DNA of 64,000 bases from Corynebacterium sp. HMSC27B11. GTDB lineage: Bacteria; Actinomycetota; Actinomycetes; Mycobacteriales; Mycobacteriaceae. This document shows positions 57,899-64,000 of this stretch, one piece after another. Within the stretch, counting starts at the first letter, position 1. Every line of letters begins with the position of its first letter. The position numbers and the translations under genes were made by a program. The notes beneath the pieces were generated by a model. That model saw only the letters and a program-made list of their open reading frames with translations. It did no database searches and was not told the DNA's origin. The DNA is taken from contig NZ_KV823549.1 in NCBI RefSeq assembly GCF_001815985.1, forward strand, positions 34,467-98,466. The letters are read 5' to 3'.

Positions 57899-59773
57899 TT
57901 AGCCCTCAACGGCCGGGGTCAGCTGGTCCTCGCGCGGGGCGGCCGGGGCGTCCAGGTGCTTGAAGAACTCCCCGGTCACCGCGGTGGCGTGCTCACTGCC
58001 GCCGCCGCGGACGATGAGGGTCGCGAAGGCGAGGTCGCCGCGGTAGCCGGTGAACCAGGCGTGCGAGCCGTCGTTGATCTCCGCCTCACCGGTCTTGCCG
58101 CGGACGTCGCCGTAACGGTCGAGCCCGGCCGCGGTGCCGTTGGTCACCACGTCCTGCATCATGGCCTGCAGTTCGGCGATCCTCTTCTTGTCGAGCGCCG
58201 GGGGTGCTGCCGGGGATTTCTTGCCCTTATCGGCGCCCTTCGGCTGGGTGCCCGGCTTCGGCTTGTGAGAGGTAATGAGGTACGGGGTCGGCATCTTCCC
58301 CGCCGCCGCGGTGGCCGAGACCAGCGCCATGCCGAAGGGGCTGACCAGGTCGTGGCCCTGGCCGTAGCCGGCCTCGGTGCGGTCCAGCATGACCTCGCCG
58401 GTGGGTACCGAGCCGGTGAAGGTATCCAGGCCCGGAATCTTGAAGTCCACGCCCAGGCCGAACTGCGCGCTCGTGGCCTTCAACTCGCCGGGCTTGAGCT
58501 TGGTGGAGATGTCCGCAAACGTCGTGTTGCAGGAGCGGGCGAAGGCCTGGCGAAGCGGCCCGTCGCCGAACCCCGAGCCGTTGTAGTTCGTGACGATGCG
58601 CCCGCCGATGTCCTGGGTGCCGGGGCAGCCCACGATCGAATCAGGCGTGAGGTTCTGCTTCTCCAGGCCGGCGTAGGCGGTAATGATCTTGAATGTCGAG
58701 CCCGGCGGGTACTGGCCCTGCAGCGCGAGGTCGCCGTGCTCATCGGCCTTCGCTGTCTGTGCTACCGCGAGCACCTCGCCCGTCGACGGCCGCATGACGA
58801 CCATCATCGTCTGGCTATCCGCTCGGGTGTCTACGGCTCGCTGGGCGGCGTCCTGCACCTTCTTGGAGAGGCTGACCTGCACCGACGGGGCTTCCTTCGC
58901 CTCGTGCTTCTCGAGCTCCGTGACCTCGTTGCCCTCGGCGGTGGAGACGATGACTTTCCACCCGTCGGTGCCCTGCAACTCCTCGCCGACGACCGCATTC
59001 ACGCGGCTTAAGATGTCCGGCGCGAAGTTTGGGTCCGGGCGAACCAGTGCGGATTCATCGTTGAGACGGACCCCAGGCACGTCCCGCAGCGCACCACGCA
59101 GCCGTTGCCCCAGCTTGTCCTCCACCATGGCGACCGAGTAGTCGCCGTCGACCTTCTTGGCCTCCCCCGCGACCTTCTCCGCGTCGATAGCCGGTGCGTT
59201 CTCCCCACCCAGGGCGCTAACCTCGGCTGCGATGCGCTCGGCGGCTGCCCGGACATCGCCGGCCTTGTCTGCGTTGAGGAAAATGCGCCACTTCTTCCCC
59301 GGCTTCATCAACACGGCACCGTCGGAGCCGACCACGCTCGCGGTCTCGGCAGCCACAGTGCGCAGCTCCAGGTGCTGATTAGCCCCCAGGCGCGGGTGCA
59401 GAACCGTGGGCTGCCAGCGGACCACCCAGTCCCCCTTGGACTTGGTGAGCGTCATCTGGGACTCGTAGGCGAAACGGCGCTCACCCGGCAGCTGCCAATC
59501 CATGCGGTAGCTGGCGGTCGCGACGTTGTCCTGGGTGCGCACGTCCTTGAGCTGCGCGTCGAGCCCCTCCGCCTGCAGCTTGGTCCAGGTGTTATCGATC
59601 TCCTTGGCCGCGGTATCCGACTTGTCCGTGATGGTCTCCGGCTCATTGCGTTCGGCCAGCCGTTCCAGGAACTCCACCGCGGCGTCATCCGCCACATCCG
59701 GGCGCGGGGTGCACCCAGTGGCGGCCACGGTGACCCCCAGGGCGCACAGGAAGGCGAGGAAAATCCGACTCAT
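57899..59773 (-). CDS. Penicillin-binding lipoprotein (PBP2-type transpeptidase)
   Basis: 624 residues from the ATG at 59773. Signal peptide and lipobox [11 protein letters not shown] make it a lipoprotein. Then an NTF2-like MecA_N domain (about 22-140), a dimerisation/linker domain, and a transpeptidase domain with the active-site PPGSTFK, SCN and GKTGEAE. It cross-links peptidoglycan at the outer membrane face. C. glutamicum has a PBP of this class between map and chrA. A Lys/Pro-rich insert ([20 protein letters not shown]) precedes the KTG box. Beta-lactams should bind it. Confidence 0.93.
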   Translation of the reverse strand: MSRIFLAFLCALGVTVAATGCTPRPDVADDAAVEFLERLAERNEPETITDKSDTAAKEIDNTWTKLQAEGLDAQLKDVRTQDNVATASYRMDWQLPGERRFAYESQMTLTKSKGDWVVRWQPTVLHPRLGANQHLELRTVAAETASVVGSDGAVLMKPGKKWRIFLNADKAGDVRAAAERIAAEVSALGGENAPAIDAEKVAGEAKKVDGDYSVAMVEDKLGQRLRGALRDVPGVRLNDESALVRPDPNFAPDILSRVNAVVGEELQGTDGWKVIVSTAEGNEVTELEKHEAKEAPSVQVSLSKKVQDAAQRAVDTRADSQTMMVVMRPSTGEVLAVAQTAKADEHGDLALQGQYPPGSTFKIITAYAGLEKQNLTPDSIVGCPGTQDIGGRIVTNYNGSGFGDGPLRQAFARSCNTTFADISTKLKPGELKATSAQFGLGVDFKIPGLDTFTGSVPTGEVMLDRTEAGYGQGHDLVSPFGMALVSATAAAGKMPTPYLITSHKPKPGTQPKGADKGKKSPAAPPALDKKRIAELQAMMQDVVTNGTAAGLDRYGDVRGKTGEAEINDGSHAWFTGYRGDLAFATLIVRGGGSEHATAVTGEFFKHLDAPAAPREDQLTPAVEG

Positions 59774-59781
59774 AACCGTGT

Positions 59782-59787
59782 ACGTTA
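59782..59787 (-). promoter_or_regulatory. PBP gene -10 element (leaderless start)
   Basis: TAACGT on the minus strand, eight bases from the ATG at 59773. It supports this ATG over one 14 codons upstream. Confidence 0.4.
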
Positions 59788-59867
59788 GCACCGCATTTGC
59801 GCTGTTCATCGGCATGACACAGCCGAATTTTCACCCTACTTAAGCGTGGAATGGTGCCCACGGGGCC

Positions 59868-59920
59868 GCTAGGCGATGATCCTCGCTGGGCCTTGCTAGG
59901 CGATGATCCCCCGCTGGCGG
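59868..59920. repeat. Tandem duplication of the chrA 3' end
   Basis: GCTAGGCGATGATCC occurs at 59868-59882 and 59895-59909, with CGCTGG after each: a near-exact 27-bp tandem unit. The second copy holds the last codons and stop of chrA; the first is a non-coding remnant. Confidence 0.7.
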
Positions 59921-60600
59921 GCCACAGCCACCGCCGAGGTGCGGTTATTGGCACCCAGCTTGCGGAAAACGTGCGAGAGGTGGCTCTTCACGGTGGCCTC
60001 GGTGAGGACGAGCTGACGGGCAATGTCCCGGTTGGATTTTCCCTCGCCGACCAGGGCCAGCACCTCGAGTTCCCGTGGGGTCAGCGCTTCGGTCGGGTTC
60101 GTCATCTGGCCCATGAGTTTTCCCATGATCTCCGGGGCCATGACGGACTCGCCACGGGCGGCACGTCGGATGCCGTCCAGCACCTCGGACGGCGGGGCAT
60201 CCTTGAGCAGGTAACCGACCGCACCAGCGGACACCGCACCGACGACGTCCTGGTCGGTGGAGTAGTTCGTGACCACGAGGACCTGGGGGCCGTCGGGAAT
60301 CGCGCGGATCGCCTGGGTGGCGCGCACCCCACCCGCAAGCTCGGCGCCAGCCGGCCCCTCCCCGAAACGCAGATCCATGAGCACCACGTCGATCTCCTGC
60401 TCGGTTCCCTGGAATTTCCGGACCTGAACCACGGCCTCGTCCGGGTCGGCGATCGAGGCGACGACATCGATGCCCGCAGCGTCCTCGGCGGTTTCGATGA
60501 GTGCCTGCAGCCCCACGCGGACGACGGGGTGGTCATCCACGATCATGATGTTCAGCCCACCCTGGGCTCCCCGAGCTGGGGTCTGTGCTGCGTGGTTCAC
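59896..60600 (-). CDS. chrA: ChrA, haem-responsive response regulator
   Basis: 234-residue NarL/LuxR-type regulator. Receiver domain with the phosphorylated Asp76 in IDVVLMDLRFGEG, then a C-terminal LuxR HTH (LTPRELEVLALVGEGKSNRDIARQLVLTEATVKSHLSHVFRKL). GTG start overlaps the chrS stop as GTGA, so the pair is translationally coupled. In C. glutamicum and C. diphtheriae ChrSA activates the haem exporter hrtBA, encoded divergently as here. Confidence 0.9.
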   Translation of the reverse strand: MNHAAQTPARGAQGGLNIMIVDDHPVVRVGLQALIETAEDAAGIDVVASIADPDEAVVQVRKFQGTEQEIDVVLMDLRFGEGPAGAELAGGVRATQAIRAIPDGPQVLVVTNYSTDQDVVGAVSAGAVGYLLKDAPPSEVLDGIRRAARGESVMAPEIMGKLMGQMTNPTEALTPRELEVLALVGEGKSNRDIARQLVLTEATVKSHLSHVFRKLGANNRTSAVAVARQRGIIA

Positions 60601-61943
60601 TGTGTCTCACCTTCCCGGCGCGGGTGCGACCCGGCGCCATCGACCCGATCGTATCCGGTCGTGGGCACCGTGATCGAGATGCCGGTTCCCTCCCCGGGGG
60701 CGGACTCGATGGTCATCTCGCCGCCGAGGGCCTGGACGCGACGGTAGACGCCTGAGAGACCGAGGCTGCCGCCGGTAGCTCCGCGGTCGTTGGCGTCGCT
60801 GGGGTCAAAGCCCGCGCCATTGTCGACGACGTCGAGGATGACGTCCCCCGGGTGGAAGGTCAGCGAGAGCTTGGCGCGGTCGGCCCTGGCGTGGCGAACC
60901 ACGTTGGATACGAGTGACTGAGCGCAGCGCAGCAGCCCTTCCTCCACCTCGTCGGGCAACGGGCGGGGCGCGCCGTCCGTCTCGAAGCTCAGCTTCTCCC
61001 CGAGCGGGGTGGAGCTGGCTAGCCGTGCCAGGGCCACGGGCAGCGCTGCCCCCTCTAGTGGGGCGGGCTGCAGGGCGGCAATGATGCGGCGGGTCTCGGC
61101 GAGGTTCTCGGAGGCGGTGGTTTTAGCTAGCCGCACCTGGGTGAGCATCCGTTGGTGCACCGCCTCGATCTCCGGCTGTTCTGCGGGGTGCTGGGCGGCG
61201 GGCCGCTTTCCACCGCTATCGGGCGTTCCCCCGGCCACGCTTATCCCTGTCTCGCCTACCCCAGCCGGGCTGGCTCCCTCCAGCTGGGACTCCACGGCGG
61301 TGAGCAGCATGTGGATACTGGATAGCCCCTGGGCCACGGTGTCGTGGATGTCGCCGGCCAGCCGCATCCGCTCATCGGCCTCACCCGCCTTGCGGGAGCT
61401 GGCCAGGGCCTCTTCGCGGGCCGCGACCAGGGCATCGAGGGCGCGTGCCTTGGCGGTGGCCTCCCGGTGCAGCAGCTGGAAACCGACCCCCAGGGTCCAG
61501 GCGACCGCGGCCCCAATGGTCGGTCCGGTCACCGCGCCGATGTTCCAGCCGATGTGGCCCACCAGCATCGTCACGACCCCGAGCGTGAGCGCGGCGACCA
61601 CCGCCGCGGAGATCCTCGGGCTAAACACGTACACGGCGAGGAAGAACATCGGGAAGATGACGAATGCGCCCTCCAGCTGCCCGACGGACATCACCGCCCA
61701 CGCCCCCACCAGCAGGGCGAACCAGGTGGGCGCGCCCACCCAGCGGGTGACGAGTCGTTGGCTGCAGTAGATCACCCAGAACACCCCCAGCCCGACCCAG
61801 GTCATCGGGTGGGTGGCCCGCCAGGCCACGAGAATGAGCAGGCCGATCATCAACACCTGCAGGCCCAACCACAAGCCGTGGGAGAGCTTGTCGAGGGTCG
61901 CAGGCTGCGAGCTGACTGGGTGGGTGCGCGGGTCTTCCTTCAC
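60597..61943 (-). CDS. chrS: ChrS, haem-sensing histidine kinase
   Basis: 448 residues. Six or so membrane segments (about 25-160) make up the haem-sensing part. A HisKA_3 domain follows with phospho-His200 in AGDIHDTVAQG, then HATPase with VSNVVRHARADR and GAGFDPSD. The DHp helix pair is interrupted by about 38 Gly/Pro/Ala-rich residues (about 223-260), unusual for this family. GTG start at 61943; a TAGGGT lies six bases upstream. Divergent from hrtBA. Confidence 0.9.
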   Translation of the reverse strand: MKEDPRTHPVSSQPATLDKLSHGLWLGLQVLMIGLLILVAWRATHPMTWVGLGVFWVIYCSQRLVTRWVGAPTWFALLVGAWAVMSVGQLEGAFVIFPMFFLAVYVFSPRISAAVVAALTLGVVTMLVGHIGWNIGAVTGPTIGAAVAWTLGVGFQLLHREATAKARALDALVAAREEALASSRKAGEADERMRLAGDIHDTVAQGLSSIHMLLTAVESQLEGASPAGVGETGISVAGGTPDSGGKRPAAQHPAEQPEIEAVHQRMLTQVRLAKTTASENLAETRRIIAALQPAPLEGAALPVALARLASSTPLGEKLSFETDGAPRPLPDEVEEGLLRCAQSLVSNVVRHARADRAKLSLTFHPGDVILDVVDNGAGFDPSDANDRGATGGSLGLSGVYRRVQALGGEMTIESAPGEGTGISITVPTTGYDRVDGAGSHPRREGETQ

Positions 61944-62058
61944 GCCTCCACCCTAACCCCCATGGCCTGGGGCTTTGGTGTCACTCATCCTTTCGTATGA
62001 GTCAAAATCCACCCCCACAGCCGATGTATTCCTTCTGGTCGGCGGCGAGCATAGAAGT
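61944..62058. promoter_or_regulatory. chrSA-hrtBA divergent control region
   Basis: 115 bp between chrS and hrtB. ACTCAT (61983-61988) and ATGAGT (61997-62002) form an inverted repeat around CCTTTCGT, the best candidate ChrA operator. It lies next to a TTGGTG that could be the hrtB -35. A TAGGGT -10 for chrS is at 61955-61950 on the minus strand. Confidence 0.5.
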
Positions 62059-63066
62059 ATGTTCCAAGGTCTGAAAGAGCTCCGTTCCGCCCCCAGCCGC
62101 ACTGCGCTGATCACCCTGACGGTCGCCATGATCACCGTGATGGTTACCTTTCTGGCTTCCCTGGCCGCGGGTCTGAAATATCAGTCGGTCTCCGCGCTTC
62201 AGGAGCGCCTGGGGGAAAACCAGGTGCTGGTCCTCGAGGATTCCGGCACCGCGTCGCTGTCCTCCTCCCGCCTCAGCGAGTCCCAGATCGACACGCTGCG
62301 CGAGGACTACGGCGCTTCCCTGCTCGTCGTCGCGCGTCAGCGCGTGGACTCCACCCCTGTCTCGGTATTCAGCTCCCCTGATGTCCCGCACGGTGTGGCA
62401 CAGGTGCCATCCGAGTTTGAGGACGACGCCCTCGCCAAAGCCTTCGGCACGCCCGGCACCATCACGCTGGGTGGCAGCGATTTCCAGGTCGAGCGTCCCG
62501 ACCGGGACCTCTACTTCGACCACCAGCCGGTGATTTTCGTCTCCGACGCCGACGTCGGCAGCTTGCCCGCCAACTCCCTGGGGGCCGTCGTGGACGCCGA
62601 CGCGATCGAGGCCGAGGGCGGGGCACCCGAGGGCACGGTGGCGCTGAGCGGCGATGACCGGTGGAATGCCTCGGCCTCCTATACCGGTGAGCAGCTCTCG
62701 TTGAACCTCATGATCAACCTGCTGTACGTGATTTCCGCCCTCGTGCTCGGTGCCTTCTTCATGGTGTGGACGATCCAGCGCTTGCGTGGCGTGGCGATCT
62801 CCTCGGCTCTGGGCGCCTCCCGCCGGGTGCTGATCGCCGACTCGCTGGGCCAGGCCGTGGTCGTCCTCGCCGTGGGAATCTTGGGTGGGCTCGCGGTCAC
62901 TGGCGGTGTCGGGATGGCCCTGGCCGACACGCTGCCGATCGATCTCACTGCTGGCACAATGCTCCAGCCGGCCGGGATTCTGCTGCTCGCGGGGCTGGCG
63001 GGTTCCGCGCTCTCGCTGCGCCCCGTGTTGAAGGTCTCCCCGCGCGAGGCCATGGCGGCAGCCTAG
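62059..63066 (+). CDS. hrtB: HrtB, permease of haem exporter
   Basis: 335 residues from the ATG at 62059 (MFQGLKELR); upstream in-frame codons look non-coding. One N-terminal helix (TLTVAMITVMVTFLASLAAGL), a large extracellular MacB/FtsX-type domain, then three helices near the C-terminus (about 218-325), as in HrtB/FtsX permeases. With HrtA it expels haem from the membrane. Position opposite chrSA matches C. glutamicum cg2202. No strong ribosome site is seen. Confidence 0.9.
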   Translation: MFQGLKELRSAPSRTALITLTVAMITVMVTFLASLAAGLKYQSVSALQERLGENQVLVLEDSGTASLSSSRLSESQIDTLREDYGASLLVVARQRVDSTPVSVFSSPDVPHGVAQVPSEFEDDALAKAFGTPGTITLGGSDFQVERPDRDLYFDHQPVIFVSDADVGSLPANSLGAVVDADAIEAEGGAPEGTVALSGDDRWNASASYTGEQLSLNLMINLLYVISALVLGAFFMVWTIQRLRGVAISSALGASRRVLIADSLGQAVVVLAVGILGGLAVTGGVGMALADTLPIDLTAGTMLQPAGILLLAGLAGSALSLRPVLKVSPREAMAAA

Positions 63067-63182
63067 GCATCCCACTGGCCGAGGTAGTGCCGCCACCCCG
63101 CTGGCGCACAATCCTCGCCGCTGACTTCCCCGACGTACCACCCCGATATAGACCCCAACGACGCCTTCCAAGGAGAATACCC

Positions 63183-63956
63183 ATGACCACCGCAACCTCG
63201 CACAACACCCATGCCCTACAGCAGAAGCGCAATGCACGCTCCGGTTCCGGGCTCACGATGGACGCCATCACCCTGGAGGTCACCGATGGCGCGGCAACCC
63301 GCCGCGTCTTAGATGAGGTCTCCCTGCACATCGCCCCGGGCGAGCTGGTGGGCATCACCGGCCCGTCTGGTTCCGGCAAGTCCACGTTGCTATCCGTAGC
63401 TGGCTGCCTGCAAGAACCGACGAGCGGCGAGGCCGTGTTGATGGCGGGCGATCCGGCCGAGGCGATAACACTCACCGGGAACTCCGCCCGCGAGGCTGCG
63501 CGCATCCGTCGCAGCCACATCGGCATCGTCTTCCAGCAGCCAAACCTACTACCTTCCCTGCGAGTCAAGGATCAACTCATGGCGATGCTGCACCTGGGCT
63601 CCCCGTGGCCTCTGCAGCGCAAGGCCAAGCAGAAAGCCTCCGAGCGCGCCGACGAGCTGCTGGAGGCCGTGGGTCTGGGTGGCCTGCAGCAACGCAAGGT
63701 CGGCGAGCTCTCCGGTGGGCAGCAGGCGCGGGTCAACCTCGCCCGCGCGCTCATGAACTCCCCACAGCTCCTATTAGTCGATGAGCCGACCGCGGCACTG
63801 GATACCACCACAGCCACCCAGGTCACCGAGCTGATTCGACAGATGGCTCGGGAGTCCAACGCGGCGACCCTGTATGTCTCCCACGACCAGGATCAGCTGG
63901 CCACCCTGGACCGGGTGGTGACCCTCGTGGACGGCAAGATCACCGAGAGCCGCTAA
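63183..63956 (+). CDS. hrtA: HrtA, ATPase of haem exporter
   Basis: 257 residues from the ATG at 63183 with AAGGAGA upstream. Walker A GPSGSGKS at 60-67, Q-loop IVFQQPNLLPS, signature LSGGQQARVNLARAL, Walker B LLLVDEPTAALD and H-loop LYVSHDQDQL. MacB/LolD-type ATPase that drives haem export with HrtB. The 116-bp gap after hrtB contains a TATAGA that might be an extra promoter. Ends at a strong hairpin. Confidence 0.92.
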   Translation: MTTATSHNTHALQQKRNARSGSGLTMDAITLEVTDGAATRRVLDEVSLHIAPGELVGITGPSGSGKSTLLSVAGCLQEPTSGEAVLMAGDPAEAITLTGNSAREAARIRRSHIGIVFQQPNLLPSLRVKDQLMAMLHLGSPWPLQRKAKQKASERADELLEAVGLGGLQQRKVGELSGGQQARVNLARALMNSPQLLLVDEPTAALDTTTATQVTELIRQMARESNAATLYVSHDQDQLATLDRVVTLVDGKITESR

Positions 63957-63972
63957 CCCCGGATAAGACTTC

Positions 63973-64000
63973 GGCCCGGCCTGCACGTGCAGGCCGGGCC
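63973..64000 (+). terminator. hrtBA terminator hairpin (cut by window end)
   Basis: GGCCCGGCCTGCA and TGCAGGCCGGGCC form a perfect 13-bp stem around CG, ending at the window edge. The T run, if any, is outside. Confidence 0.65.

Overview
The window is a high-GC, almost fully coding stretch of a Corynebacterium chromosome. The genus call rests on gene order (oxyR-hrpA, nrdR-divS-lexA-sugR, hflX..miaA, miaB-recX-recA, bioYMN, clgR-cinA-pgsA-terC-ftsK, rnj-dapA-thyX-dapB, pnp-rpsO-ribF-truB, rbfA-infB-ylxR-nusA-rimP, mqo-hydrolase-mtr, map-pbp-chrAS-hrtBA). It also rests on mycothiol chemistry (Mtr), a PptT/PptH-type pair and the ClgR/PspA block. Several transport genes I recall at these positions in C. 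glutamicum are absent: the PTS/fructose genes after sugR and gluABCD before recX. That would fit a reduced, lipophilic species of the C. jeikeium/C. urealyticum kind, but the species is a guess. No tRNA, rRNA, CRISPR array, insertion sequence or prophage was seen.

Layout. 1-7.5 kb: oxyR fragment, hrpA helicase, nrdR, and the SOS pair divS/lexA around a LexA box, then sugR. 7.6-19 kb: uracil-type permease, HflX GTPase, an unrecognised protein with a Cys-rich tail, tRNA modification genes miaA and miaB, a DUF349 protein, a four-helix membrane protein, recX-recA with an upstream SOS box, and a DUF3046 gene. 19-28.3 kb: biotin ECF transporter bioYMN, pspA, clgR, cinA, pgsA, terC with a manganese (yybP-ykoY) riboswitch, and ftsK. 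28.4-38.3 kb: the dapB-thyX-dapA-rnj operon, pnp with a structured leader, rpsO, ribF, and divergent truB. 38.3-47.4 kb: pptT-pptH, a frameshifted MATE transporter, and the translation/transcription cluster rbfA-infB-ylxR-nusA-rimP. 47.4-57.9 kb: a Tat lipoprotein, proS, yaaA, cobA under a perfect McbR-type operator, mqo, a serine hydrolase, mtr, and map. 57.9-64 kb: a penicillin-binding lipoprotein and the haem-response locus chrSA/hrtBA.

How it works together. The window is mainly housekeeping: SOS response and recombination, envelope and lysine/DAP synthesis, RNA decay (RNase J, PNPase), and translation initiation. Its notable features are regulatory. Many genes have a TANNNT -10 hexamer 6-8 bases before the start codon, which predicts leaderless mRNAs. 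Compact operators sit in the shared spaces between divergent genes. The terC riboswitch has a readable Shine-Dalgarno sequestration mechanism, and cobA is tied to sulfur control by its operator. I found no wholly new multi-gene system. The most interesting signals are these control elements, the homopolymer frameshift in the MATE gene, the insertion in the ChrS dimerisation domain, and the Cys-rich unknown protein in the place where dapF is usually found.
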